A stretch of 64,000 nucleotides of DNA from Psychromarinibacter sp048262455. GTDB taxonomy: Bacteria; Pseudomonadota; Alphaproteobacteria; Rhodobacterales; Rhodobacteraceae. Below, in pieces: positions 28,745 to 36,969 of this stretch. A model generated the notes under the pieces. The model was not told where the DNA came from and did not search any database. It saw only the letters and a list, made by a program, of their open reading frames with translations. The stretch lies in assembly GCA_048262455.1 (NCBI GenBank), contig JBLXFD010000011.1, positions 62,001 to 126,000 on the forward strand. Reading direction: 5' to 3'. The position numbers and the translations under genes were made by a program. Each line of letters opens with the position of its first letter. Position 1 is the stretch's first letter.

Positions 28745-29797
28745 TTATTGTTCGCCCCACGTTTTCCGCAGGACGCGCACCCAGTTTTCATGGGTCAGCT
28801 TGGCCATCAGGCCATCGTCCACCCCATGCAGTTGCAGCGCTTCGAGAAGGTTGGGCAGGCCCGCGCAATCCTGGATCGGGGCGGGCACCAGCGCGCCGTC
28901 GAAGTCCGATCCAAGGCCGACACGATCCTCTCCCAGCCTTTCGACCAGATGGTCAAAATGTCGGAGCACTATGTCAAGCTCGAATTCCGCGTCCATGCAT
29001 CCGTTGGGGCGCAGGAAGGCGCTGGCGAAGTTGATCCCCACCATGCCGTCGCTGTCGCGGATCATGTCCAGCTGCCGGTCGGTCAGGTTGCGCGCGTTGT
29101 TGCAGACCGCCCAGGCGTTGGAATGGGTGGCCACCAGCGGCGCGTCGGTGATCCGCGCCACGTCCTCGACGCCGGCGGCGTTCAGGTGGGACATGTCGAT
29201 CATGATCTTCAGCCGGTTGCACTCGCGCACCAGCGCCTTGCCGGCCTCGGTCAGGCCGGGGCCGATGTCAGGATCCGACGGAAAGCGGAAGGGCACGCCG
29301 TGGCCCCAGACGGTGTCGCGGCTCCAGACCGGGCCCAGCGAGCGCAGGCCGCGCCCGTGCCATTCGTGCAGCCGCGCGAAATCGCGGTCCACCGCCTCGG
29401 CGCCCTCGATGTGGATCACCGCCGCCATCTCCTCGGCCGGCAGCGCCTTCACCACCTCGGCCGCGCTTCGGCACAGCCGCACCGCGCCCGCGGCCTCCAG
29501 CGCCTCCAGCGCCGCGAAGCCGCGCTCGGTCCACTCCAGCGCCATGGCCTCGGGGATCGGGTCGGGCAGGGGGATGTCGTAGGGCGGCGACTGCATCTCC
29601 TCGTGGCGCACCGCGGCATTGCCGGGGCTGGGCACGAAGATCGCGAACATCCCGCCGCCGAAGCCGCCGCGCCGCGCCCGGGGCTTGTCGATATGCCCGT
29701 CCGGCAGGCCCGCCGCCACGCCCTCTGCCGTCACGTCGCCGCGCAGCAGGCGCAGCACCAGGTCGTTGTGACCGTCGAAAATGGGGAAATCTGTCAT
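28745..29797 (-). CDS. Membrane-dipeptidase-family zinc peptidase (M19)
   Basis: This 350-residue TIM-barrel metallopeptidase cleaves dipeptides, including some with D-residues. FDGHNDLVLRLL supplies the HxD zinc pair, VIHIEGAEA the bridging Glu, and ATHSNAWAVCNNARNLTDRQ the later His region. VGLGSDFDG near residue 285 is the conserved C-terminal motif. No signal peptide is present, so it should act in the cytosol on imported peptides, unlike the exported mammalian enzyme. It is coupled to the downstream importer and overlaps the GNAT gene stop by 4 bases. The start at 29797 begins with the first strand. Confidence 0.9.
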   Translation of the reverse strand: MTDFPIFDGHNDLVLRLLRGDVTAEGVAAGLPDGHIDKPRARRGGFGGGMFAIFVPSPGNAAVRHEEMQSPPYDIPLPDPIPEAMALEWTERGFAALEALEAAGAVRLCRSAAEVVKALPAEEMAAVIHIEGAEAVDRDFARLHEWHGRGLRSLGPVWSRDTVWGHGVPFRFPSDPDIGPGLTEAGKALVRECNRLKIMIDMSHLNAAGVEDVARITDAPLVATHSNAWAVCNNARNLTDRQLDMIRDSDGMVGINFASAFLRPNGCMDAEFELDIVLRHFDHLVERLGEDRVGLGSDFDGALVPAPIQDCAGLPNLLEALQLHGVDDGLMAKLTHENWVRVLRKTWGEQ

Positions 29798-30246
29798 AGG
29801 GGTTCGAGCGCCAGTTTGAAGCCGAGGTGGGAGGGGACGAAGCCGGCGGCCTCGTAGAAACGGTGCGCCTCGGGCCGGCGCCGGTCCGAGGTCAGCTGCA
29901 CCAGCCGGCAATTCCGGCGGCGGGCCCGGGCGACCGCCCAGTCCAGCAGCTCCCGCCCCAGCCCCTTGCCGCGCAGGTCGGACGCCACCCGCATCGCCTC
30001 GATCTGCGCGCGCCAGGCACCGTGGCGCGACAGCCCCGGCAGGAAGGACAGCAGCAGCGTCGCCACGATCCGTCCCTCGATCTCGCCCACCACCAGTTCG
30101 TGGTTTGGGTCGCTCTCGATGGCCGCGAAGGCGTCTTGGTAGGCCGCGCCCACCCCGGCCGCCTCTCGGGTCTGGCCCAGGTCGTCGTCGGCGTAGAGCG
30201 CAAGCAGCTCGGGCAGATCGCCGGCCGATGCAGGTCTAATGGACAT
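29794..30246 (-). CDS. GNAT-family N-acetyltransferase
   Basis: This 150-residue protein has a single GNAT fold. IRPASAGDLPELLALYADDD starts the first strand and helix, and VASDLRGKGLGRELLDWAVA contains the R/Q-x-x-G-x-G/A acetyl-CoA loop. The C-terminal RPEAHRFYEAAGFVPSHLGF is typical. It transfers an acetyl group to an amine; the substrate is unknown, although its place at the head of a peptide-uptake operon suggests amino-acid or peptide acetylation. I chose the ATG at 30246; a second ATG at 30261 is also in frame. Ribosome-binding sites at both are weak. Confidence 0.85.
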   Translation of the reverse strand: MSIRPASAGDLPELLALYADDDLGQTREAAGVGAAYQDAFAAIESDPNHELVVGEIEGRIVATLLLSFLPGLSRHGAWRAQIEAMRVASDLRGKGLGRELLDWAVARARRRNCRLVQLTSDRRRPEAHRFYEAAGFVPSHLGFKLALEPL

Positions 30247-30395
30247 TCGTTCACCACCCATGCGGGCACCTTTGGGCAAACGGTGCCGGATCGCAACGGG
30301 GATTTTCCGGCGACCTCGGGTCAGGCCGGGGCGCGGCCGGAGCCGGAGCAGAGGGACCGCGTCACGGCCGCTGCGGTGCATAAAATGTAGGTGCG

Positions 30396-30420
30396 ACGGG
30401 CGGCTGTTGGCCGCCCGTCC
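30396..30420 (-). terminator. Hairpin after the dienelactone hydrolase gene
   Basis: GACGGGCGGC (30396-30405) and GCCGCCCGTC (30411-30420) form a 10-bp perfect stem with a 5-base loop, 40 bases after the hydrolase stop. A T-run is missing, as is frequent in GC-rich genomes. The remaining gap between the two genes holds nothing else recognisable. Confidence 0.5.
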
Positions 30421-30459
30421 GAGTTCACCGAAAGCAGTGTGCCCCTGCTTCCACGCCGA

Positions 30460-31374
30460 TCAACCCGCGAGGTAGGTGCGGAACCACGCCACCGTGCGCT
30501 CTTCCGCCAGCTTCGCGGCCGCCTCGTCGTAGCGGGGGGTGGTGTCGTTGTGGAAGCCGTGGTTGACGCCCGGATAGATGTGCGCCTCGTAGCGCTTGTC
30601 GTTCTCTTCCAACGCCTTCTGGTACTCCGGCCACATCGCGTTGATCCGCTGGTCGAGCGCGGCGAGCTGGATCATCAAAGGCGCCTGGATCTGGGCGACC
30701 ATGGCGCTGTCCGGCGCCGCTCCGTAGAAGGGGACGCCCGCGGCCATTTCCGGATAGGCCACCGCCAGCTTGTTGACCACGCCGCCGCCGTAGCAGAAGC
30801 CCGTCGCCCCCACCTTGCCGTTCGTCCCCTCAAGCGCCTGCAGATACTCGAACCCCGCGAAGAAATCGTTGAGAAGCGCCTCGCCGTCGAGGGTCCGCTG
30901 CATCTCGCGCCCCTCGTCGTCGCTGCCGGGATAGCCGCCGAGGGAGGACAGCCCGTCCGGGCCCATGGCGACGAAACCGGCCTTGGCGAGGCGGCGGACC
31001 ACGTCGCGGATGTAGGGGTTGAGGCCGCGGTTCTCGTGGATGACCAGCACGGCCGCCGGCGGCTGGTCCGGGTCGATCTCGGTCGGCCGGACAAGGTAGG
31101 CGGTGATCTCGCCGGTGCCGTTGGGGCTTTGGTAGGTGATGTCCTCGCCGGTGATGTCCGGATCGTCCTCGGCCACCTGCTGGGCCAGCGCGTAATTGGG
31201 CGCGAGGGTGCCGAGGATCGCGGCGGCGGTCAGCCCGCCGACCGCCCACTTGCCGGCACGGTCGAGGAACTCGCGCTTCGAGATCTTGCCGTGCGCGTAG
31301 TAATCGTAAAGGTCCAGCAACTCCTGGTCGAAATCGGCCGCGGTCAGGCGGCGGGGGGTAATGTGATCGTCCAT
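30460..31374 (-). CDS. Dienelactone hydrolase-family protein with a Tat-like N-terminus
   Basis: This 304-residue alpha/beta hydrolase has a Cys nucleophile in VGATGFCYGGGV, a Glu in VIHENRGLNPYIRD and His in GVNHGFHND, the DLH catalytic pattern. About 80 residues precede the core. Within them, KISKREFLDRAGKWAVGGL and a following hydrophobic stretch ending in ALAQQ look like a non-canonical Tat or Sec signal, as in the YghX-type group. The enzyme may thus be periplasmic and hydrolyse lactones or esters. It is the last gene of the minus-strand redox group but is separated from its upstream neighbour by a hairpin. Confidence 0.85.
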   Translation of the reverse strand: MDDHITPRRLTAADFDQELLDLYDYYAHGKISKREFLDRAGKWAVGGLTAAAILGTLAPNYALAQQVAEDDPDITGEDITYQSPNGTGEITAYLVRPTEIDPDQPPAAVLVIHENRGLNPYIRDVVRRLAKAGFVAMGPDGLSSLGGYPGSDDEGREMQRTLDGEALLNDFFAGFEYLQALEGTNGKVGATGFCYGGGVVNKLAVAYPEMAAGVPFYGAAPDSAMVAQIQAPLMIQLAALDQRINAMWPEYQKALEENDKRYEAHIYPGVNHGFHNDTTPRYDEAAAKLAEERTVAWFRTYLAG

Positions 31375-31420
31375 TATATGATCTCCCTGTCAATCATCAG
31401 AGGCGTAGCACGTCACGGCG

Positions 31421-31450
31421 CACCCGGAAGCGATTCGATCCTTCCGGGTG
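31421..31450 (-). terminator. Hairpin after the ferric-reductase-like gene
   Basis: CACCCGGAAG (31421-31430) and CTTCCGGGTG (31441-31450) form a perfect 10-bp stem with a 10-base loop, 13 bases past the stop of the upstream gene. No T-run is seen. It probably limits readthrough into the hydrolase gene. Confidence 0.5.
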
Positions 31451-31462
31451 GGTTCGGCGCCA

Positions 31463-32068
31463 TCACCGACGCGTGAGGCGGAGGCTTCGCCATGGCTGGA
31501 ACTGCAGCACCGCCTTCGCCGTGGCGGCGAGCACGAGCAGGCAAAGCGCGGTCTTGGACAGCGTACCCATGGTGCCCTCGATCAGCATGGCGTGGGCGAC
31601 CGCGGTCAGCGCAGCCAGCGCGACGCTGACGGTGTGGCCGACGCGCCAGACGCGGGCGGGAAGGTGCCGGCGCAGCAGCGCGAGGCTGGCGGCGGCGAAG
31701 AGCATCCACATGGAAATCACGCCCAGCGGCGAAAACGTGGTGGGCGCCGAGAAGGTGAGCGCGTCGATCATGTCCGGCGGACTGGTGATCCAGAGCCCGG
31801 CGACATGGGCGATGACCGCAAGGATAAGGACGACCCCGCCGATGCGGTGCGCCCGGCTTCTGCGCCGCCCCGTCAGCGCCGGCAGGAGGCCCGCCACCAG
31901 AAGCGGCTGGATCAGCACCGCGACCATGGCGACGATCCCGGCGAAACCGGCGGCGATGTAGACCGGCTGCCGCCACTGCAACAGCGGGCTTTTCGCGGCG
32001 ATCACGATCGGCACGGCGATGGCCGCGCCGAGGCAGGTCCAGACGAGGAAGGCTTTGGCCGGGGGCAC
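31463..32068 (-). CDS. Six-helix ferric-reductase-like cytochrome b membrane protein
   Basis: This 201-residue protein has six hydrophobic helices (FLVWTCLGAAIAVPIVIAA to ALCLLVLAATAKAVLQF). Two helices each carry an H-x13-H pair: RAHRIGG...AHVAG and WRVGH...VAHAML. This is the bis-heme layout of ferric-reductase-like transmembrane domains, which carry electrons across the inner membrane. The start is GTG at 32068, because an upstream Met is absent and the previous stop lies 5 bases before it. No flavin domain is present in this protein. It is closely linked to a Tat-exported dioxygenase-like gene, suggesting electron supply to a periplasmic partner; this is inference. Confidence 0.7.
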   Translation of the reverse strand: MPPAKAFLVWTCLGAAIAVPIVIAAKSPLLQWRQPVYIAAGFAGIVAMVAVLIQPLLVAGLLPALTGRRRSRAHRIGGVVLILAVIAHVAGLWITSPPDMIDALTFSAPTTFSPLGVISMWMLFAAASLALLRRHLPARVWRVGHTVSVALAALTAVAHAMLIEGTMGTLSKTALCLLVLAATAKAVLQFQPWRSLRLTRR

Positions 32069-32073
32069 GTGGC

Positions 32074-32565
32074 TCAGACAGGCTCCAGCACGAAATCGGC
32101 GGAGAGGGAGGTTTCGCTGGCGCTTTGCATGACCGGGCGCAGGAAGACGGTGCCGAACTCGGTGCCGTCGTCGTAGGCAAGATGGCCGTGCGGCTGCCCG
32201 AAGGCCGGGACGATCTGCGGCATTTCCAGCCGAAACCGTCCCTCGGCATCGGTCAGGGTCGCGCCTTGGCTGTGGGGATCGCGTTCGTGGCCTTCGGTGG
32301 TATGCGCCCAGATCTGGATGCGCCGCCCCGGCAGCGGCATCCCGTCGCCGGCGCGGCGCACGGTGCCGGACATCCAGAACCCGCCGCCGCCGATCCGCTC
32401 TACGATCGGGGCGCCGGGCAGGTAGTTGTTCGACCCGCCGCGCATGGACTGTGTCGGCGCGAGCCCCTGCGCCTGTGCTGGGCTGACGAGGCCGGTACGC
32501 GCGGAGGTGAGGACGGCGCAGGATGCGACGAGCATCGAGCGGCGGGTGAGGCGGTTGCTGGACAT
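32074..32565 (-). CDS. Tat-exported intradiol-dioxygenase-like protein
   Basis: This 163-residue protein starts with a twin-arginine signal (LTRRSMLVASC) cleaved near QAQG. The rest, about 130 residues, resembles the beta-sandwich core of intradiol ring-cleavage dioxygenases: RRIQIWAHTTEG, then ATLTDAEGRFRLEMP and GQPHGHLAYDDG. The PHGH pair fits the two iron-binding His, but I do not see the two Tyr ligands clearly, so catalytic activity is uncertain. It is shorter than protocatechuate dioxygenase subunits (about 200-240 residues). Alternatives are a carboxypeptidase-regulatory-like or transthyretin-fold protein. The paired membrane cytochrome may supply electrons. Confidence 0.6.
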   Translation of the reverse strand: MSSNRLTRRSMLVASCAVLTSARTGLVSPAQAQGLAPTQSMRGGSNNYLPGAPIVERIGGGGFWMSGTVRRAGDGMPLPGRRIQIWAHTTEGHERDPHSQGATLTDAEGRFRLEMPQIVPAFGQPHGHLAYDDGTEFGTVFLRPVMQSASETSLSADFVLEPV

Positions 32566-32698
32566 GGGGTGTCTCCCGGGCACTGATCACTCGTGACGAT
32601 ACACGAATTGGCGCGGCCGATCCCGTGCCGCAAGAGTTTCTACGGCATCGTGAAGACGGATTTAGGCGTAGCCTCTCGGAAAGAACCGTCCCCCGGGC

Positions 32699-34366
32699 TC
32701 AGCCGGCCTCCAACGTCCCGATACAGAAATGCGCCATGTGCCGCACCGCTTTCGCGCTGTGGTAGTCGCCGAACTCCGCCGTCGCGTCCTTGCCGGCGTA
32801 CATGCGGGCCATGCCGGCGCCGCCGGGGTGGTGGGGGGCCCATTCGGTGATGTCGTAGACCTTGCCGCGGATGATCATCCAGCAATCGTCGCGGGTGTTG
32901 TGGCGGGCCACCTCCTCGCGGGTGATGCGGCGGGTGCCGTCCGCCGGCACCGGCGGCGTCCAGAGCGCCTGCGTCGCCGCCGCGTGGCGCAGCTCGGCGG
33001 ACTTGCGGAAGTCCCATGGCCCCAGCTTCTTGCGTGGCAGCTCGGTGCCGATGTTGCGCGCGTCGTAGGCGTAGATCCAGGCGTCGTTCTCGCCGCCGCG
33101 CTTGTCGTGGGCGAAGGCGGGGCTGACCCGTTCGTCGACGCCCTCCAGCAGCGCCTTCTGCGCCTCGGTGTCCTTGGGGCGCAGGTGGTCGAAGGCGAAC
33201 TTCGAACCCAGCTGGAAGCGCGTGGCGCGGTAGTGCCGGACCCGCTCGTAGTGCAGCAGGGCGGTGGCGACATCCTCGCGGTGCATGGCGAAGGCGCTGG
33301 CCAGCGCGGCGGCGTCCTCGAAGGCCTGCGCCGCCCCCTGTCCGAAGGTCGGCAGCATCGGGTGCGCCGCGTCGCCCAGCAGGCAGACGCGCCCCTGCAC
33401 CCAGGTCTCCAGCGCGTCCCGGTCGTAGAGGCCCCACTTGGTGGGACGCTCCACCGCGCCCGCCAGCGCCAGCAGGTCCTCGACGTTGGGACTGTCCGCG
33501 AAGGCCTCGCCGACCTCGCGCACGACTTCCCGCGGATCGACGGGGAACCAGTCGCCTTCCTCCTGCTCGAAGGCGGTGGCGTCCGGCTCGTACCGCGCGA
33601 TCCAGACGTTCAGCAGCTCGCCGCCGCGCACCCAGTAGGTGGTCACGCCGCTGGTGTCGGTCTTGTGGCGGTCCATGCTGAAGGACTCGACGGGGTTGTG
33701 GTCCAGCGGGCTGCCGTCGGCCTTGCGCAGCGCCGCGACGGTCTGGCGCGGGATGAGGCCGCGGAAGCAGGTCACCTCGGTCCAGCGCTTGGGGCGGGGG
33801 TCGGGCCAGGCCAGCTGCATGGTGGCCGAGTTGATGCCGTCGGCGCCGACGAGGATGTCGCCCGTCGCCACCGTGCCGTCCGCAAAGGTCGCCTGCACCC
33901 CGGTGCCGGGCTGGTCCAGCCGGGTCAGCCGGCTGTTCATGCGCACGGTGATGGGGCAGGGGGCGCCGCTGTCGGGGCCGAACTCGAACACTCGCTTGTA
34001 AAGGCACATCAGCAGGTCGAGCCGGTGCATGTGGTGGAACCCGGCGCCGTCGTGGAGGGCGGTGTCATGATCGAGGGGGCGGACCGTCACGGTGCCATCG
34101 GGGTTGAACTGCCGCGTGGTCTCGAGGATCGCCGCGCGCCCCCCGTCCACCGCGCCGTGGGCGCCCTTGGGATCGCCGCCGTCAAGGTCGACGCCCAGCC
34201 ACCGGCACAGCCGCGCCCCGTTGGGCGGGATGTTCAGCCCCGCGCCGGCGGTGCTGGGCTTGCTTGTCTGCTCGTAGACCTCCACCGCCGAGAAGACGCC
34301 GGTCTGGCGCAGCGCCAGCGCCGTCATCAGCCCGCCCATTCCCGCACCGATTATGATCGCCCGCAT
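32699..34366 (-). CDS. FAD-dependent aromatic monooxygenase fused to a cytochrome b5 domain
   Basis: This 555-residue protein has two parts. Residues 1 to about 400 are a group A flavin hydroxylase: GAGMGGLMTALAL binds FAD, LVGADGINSATM is the DG motif and GDAAHPMLPTFGQGAAQAFE the GD motif, as in salicylate or 6-hydroxynicotinate hydroxylases. Residues 478-555 are a cytochrome b5 domain with HPGG (H513) and a second heme ligand in DYHS (H536). The region between is a helical linker. GGAGGA lies before the ATG at 34366. Such flavin hydroxylases normally have no heme partner, so the fusion is unusual. The substrate is probably an aromatic acid, by family only. Confidence 0.85.
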   Translation of the reverse strand: MRAIIIGAGMGGLMTALALRQTGVFSAVEVYEQTSKPSTAGAGLNIPPNGARLCRWLGVDLDGGDPKGAHGAVDGGRAAILETTRQFNPDGTVTVRPLDHDTALHDGAGFHHMHRLDLLMCLYKRVFEFGPDSGAPCPITVRMNSRLTRLDQPGTGVQATFADGTVATGDILVGADGINSATMQLAWPDPRPKRWTEVTCFRGLIPRQTVAALRKADGSPLDHNPVESFSMDRHKTDTSGVTTYWVRGGELLNVWIARYEPDATAFEQEEGDWFPVDPREVVREVGEAFADSPNVEDLLALAGAVERPTKWGLYDRDALETWVQGRVCLLGDAAHPMLPTFGQGAAQAFEDAAALASAFAMHREDVATALLHYERVRHYRATRFQLGSKFAFDHLRPKDTEAQKALLEGVDERVSPAFAHDKRGGENDAWIYAYDARNIGTELPRKKLGPWDFRKSAELRHAAATQALWTPPVPADGTRRITREEVARHNTRDDCWMIIRGKVYDITEWAPHHPGGAGMARMYAGKDATAEFGDYHSAKAVRHMAHFCIGTLEAG

Positions 34367-34520
34367 CGCCACATCCTCCCAATGCAGGTTGACGCATGTC
34401 CCCCGACGCCCGCGTTGAACGGTCGAAGTTGGTAAACATGATAATGAACCTGCGCGGCCGTGCGTGGCAACAGTGCAAATCAGCCAGGTGGTGAAGCGGC
34501 GGGCGAACGACCGCCCCAAG

Positions 34521-35420
34521 TCACTCCGGCGCCGCTTTCACCTGCGCCTTCAGGATGCTGCAGAACCGGCGGCCGAGGGGCGAGCTGAAGTCGCCCGCGC
34601 GGCGCACGATGCCCACCTGGCGGCGGAAGTCGAAGCCGCGCATGCGGAAGGGGGCGAAGCCCTGGTAGCCGGGAATTTCCAGCGTCATCTCCGGCGCGAG
34701 GCTCAGGTAGCGGGTGCCGGACAGCAGCTGGCGGATCAGGTGGTCCGCGTTGGTAGTGATCTTGACCCGGGGCGGCTGTTGCAGCTGCGACAGGAAATAC
34801 GCCTCCAGCGCGATGCGCCCCGGCTCTTCCAGCGCCGGCACGATCCATTCGCTGTCGCGCAGCCGCTCGGGCTCCACCGTCTGGCCGGCAAAGGGGTGCT
34901 GCGGCGCGCAGATGCCCACGAAGTCGTCGGCGAACAGCAGGTCCACGTCGAACATGCTGTCGGACATCTCGTGGTTGGCCATGCCCAGGTAGAACTCGAT
35001 CCGGTTGGCCAGCAGCGCCTGGCGCAGGTTGTGGGCGTGGTCGGTGATGACCCGGAACCGCACCTCGGGAAAGTCGCGTTCCAGGTCGCGGATCGTGTCG
35101 CTGAGCACCTGCACGAAGGCCGCCCCGACCCCCACCGCCACCGTCCCGGCAGAACCCGAGGCGACGGCGGCGATCTCTGCCTCGCTTTCGGCCACGTCGT
35201 GCAGCAGGCGGCGGGCGTGGGGCTCCAGCGTCAGGGCGAAGGCGGTGGGGCGCACCCCGCGCGGCAGCCGCTGGAACAGGGCGACGCCATAGTAGCTTTC
35301 CAGCGCGCCGATGCTCTTGCTCAGCGCCGGCTGGCTGAGGTGCAGCTTGCGCGAGGCCTCCAGCAGGCTGGCGCTTTCCAGCACGGCGATGAAATGGTGG
35401 TACTGGCGCAGGTTGATCAT
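34521..35420 (-). CDS. Module B: LysR-family regulator
   Basis: This 299-residue LysR protein begins with INLRQYHHFIAVLESASLLE and the LHLSQPALSKSIGALESYYG helix of the winged HTH at residues 1-65. The effector domain starts about residue 90 (TVAVGVGAAFVQVLSDTIRD). It is transcribed away from the module B transport operon, across a 119-base gap with a T-N11-A dyad, the classic divergent arrangement. It shares only family-level similarity with the module A regulator, consistent with different operator sequences. The co-inducer is unknown; a divergent flavin monooxygenase gene lies on its other side. Confidence 0.92.
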   Translation of the reverse strand: MINLRQYHHFIAVLESASLLEASRKLHLSQPALSKSIGALESYYGVALFQRLPRGVRPTAFALTLEPHARRLLHDVAESEAEIAAVASGSAGTVAVGVGAAFVQVLSDTIRDLERDFPEVRFRVITDHAHNLRQALLANRIEFYLGMANHEMSDSMFDVDLLFADDFVGICAPQHPFAGQTVEPERLRDSEWIVPALEEPGRIALEAYFLSQLQQPPRVKITTNADHLIRQLLSGTRYLSLAPEMTLEIPGYQGFAPFRMRGFDFRRQVGIVRRAGDFSSPLGRRFCSILKAQVKAAPE

Positions 35421-35457
35421 GGTTCGCTGTCCCTCGGCGCAGTGAACGTATAACAAA

Positions 35458-35476
35458 AGGTTTCACAAATAAACCT
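35458..35476. promoter_or_regulatory. LysR-type operator (T-N11-A dyad), module B
   Basis: AGGTTT-CACAAAT-AAACCT is a perfect 6-bp inverted repeat with T35461 and A35473 eleven bases apart. It sits in the divergent gap, 38 bases from the LysR start and about 64 bases from the binding-protein start. Its sequence differs from the module A site. Confidence 0.6.
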
Positions 35477-35539
35477 AAAAGAAGCTTGTGGTTGTACCGC
35501 CCCCCCGCCACCATGCGGCCAGCTTTCAGGGAGGAACCA

Positions 35540-36880
35540 ATGGGCTACATGACCGGGAAACTGCAGGCGCTGCCGCTTGCGGTGGCCGCATCCATCAGCT
35601 TGCTGTCGGCCGCGCAGGCGCAGGACCAAGCGCCGATCAACATCGTCATCAACCAATCGCCCTGGCTGGAAGGATTCGCCAGCCTCGTCGACCTCTACGA
35701 GGAAGAGACCGGCAACACCGTCTCGCTGGACGTGAACCCCTACGCGGGCAGCCTGGAGAAGCAGCGCAACGCGGTCCGGGCCTCGGAAAGCGAGTACGAC
35801 CTGCTGATCGTCAACGGGATCTTCTACCCGGAGATGTACCAGGGCGGGTTCCTCGAGCCGCTGAAGAACATCGACCCCGACTTCGAGCTTGACCCGCAGG
35901 TCTACACCTTCGACGAGACGCCCTGGTACGACGAGAAGACCAAGACCGTGAACAGCGAGACCGGGCAGCTGATGACCGTGCCGGTCAACCCGAACATCAC
36001 CATGATGTTCTACCGCGCCGACCTTTACGAAAAGCACGGCCTGTCGATCCCCGAGACCTGGGAAGAGCTGCTGGCGAACGCCAAGGTGATCCAGGAAGAG
36101 GAAGACATCGTCGGCATGATGCAGCGCGCCGCCCGCGCCGCCACCTCGATCACCTGGGATTACTGGCCCTACCTGAACAGCTACGGCGGGTCGCTGTTCG
36201 CCGACGAGGGCAACGGCGATTTCAACATCACGCTGAACAGCCCCGAGGCGCTGGCAGCGCTGGAGATGTACCTGAAGATCGCCAACGAGGTGGGACCGCC
36301 CAGCCCGGCGTCGATGGACCAGGCGGCGCTGATCCAGTTCATCGTCACCGGCGAGGCCGCCCATGCCGTTCTGCCCGTCGCGGCGCAGTCGCAGATGGAC
36401 GATCCCAACAAGTCCGCCGTGGTGGGCAAGATCGGCTACATGAACACGCCGCACGCGCCCGGTCACGAAAGCGCGCCCGCCGTGGGTCACTGGTTGGGGG
36501 GCATTCCGAAGAACATCCCCGACGAGCGCAAGCAGGCGGCGCTGGCGTTCCTGAAGTGGTTCCAGACCCCCGAGGCGCAGATCGCCTATGCCGAGATGGG
36601 CGGGTCGCCGGTCAGCGCGGCGGCCTATGAAAGCGAGATCGCCGACAAGCCGGAGAACCGCTACATGATCACCATGCGCGAGGCGCTGCCCACCGCGCGG
36701 CGCATGTGGACCATCCCCGAGGGCGCAGAGATCGTCGCCGTCACCGAGGTCGGCCTGAACCGCGCCGTGGCCGGAGAGATCACCGCCGTCGAGGCGCTGA
36801 ACTCCATGGCTGCCGAGATCGAGAAGATCATGCAGGACGCCGGCTACGAGACCGGCCGCCTGCCGGATCTGGAAGGCTAG
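35540..36880 (+). CDS. Module B: extracellular sugar-type solute-binding protein
   Basis: This 446-residue protein is the clear paralogue of the module A binding protein and has the same length. The signal peptide ends at AQAQ. The mature start DQAPINIVINQSPWLEGFAS and NPYAGSLEKQRNAVRASESE match it closely, and NPNITMMFYRADLYEKHGLS is the family segment. GGGAGGA lies 5 bases before the ATG at 35540. Shared features imply similar ligands, but differences across the cleft region leave room for a different sugar. A GC-rich hairpin follows its stop. Confidence 0.9.
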   Translation: MGYMTGKLQALPLAVAASISLLSAAQAQDQAPINIVINQSPWLEGFASLVDLYEEETGNTVSLDVNPYAGSLEKQRNAVRASESEYDLLIVNGIFYPEMYQGGFLEPLKNIDPDFELDPQVYTFDETPWYDEKTKTVNSETGQLMTVPVNPNITMMFYRADLYEKHGLSIPETWEELLANAKVIQEEEDIVGMMQRAARAATSITWDYWPYLNSYGGSLFADEGNGDFNITLNSPEALAALEMYLKIANEVGPPSPASMDQAALIQFIVTGEAAHAVLPVAAQSQMDDPNKSAVVGKIGYMNTPHAPGHESAPAVGHWLGGIPKNIPDERKQAALAFLKWFQTPEAQIAYAEMGGSPVSAAAYESEIADKPENRYMITMREALPTARRMWTIPEGAEIVAVTEVGLNRAVAGEITAVEALNSMAAEIEKIMQDAGYETGRLPDLEG

Positions 36881-36895
36881 GCCGCCGCTACCAGA

Positions 36896-36919
36896 CCGGG
36901 CCGCTTCGCGGCGGCCCGG
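36896..36919 (+). promoter_or_regulatory. Hairpin between module B binding-protein and permease genes
   Basis: CCGGGCCGC (36896-36904) pairs with GCGGCCCGG (36911-36919) across a 6-base loop. No T-run follows. It is the positional match of the module A hairpin. Confidence 0.6.
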
Positions 36920-36969
36920 CTTCCACCAGGGCAGGCGCCCGGCGCCGCCGCAACCTTCCGGACACGTTC

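Noticed and set aside
34367..34520. Extension of the flavin monooxygenase to an earlier start
   Set aside because: The upstream frame lacks conserved sequence, and the ATG at 34366 follows GGAGGA and opens the FAD-binding strand directly.
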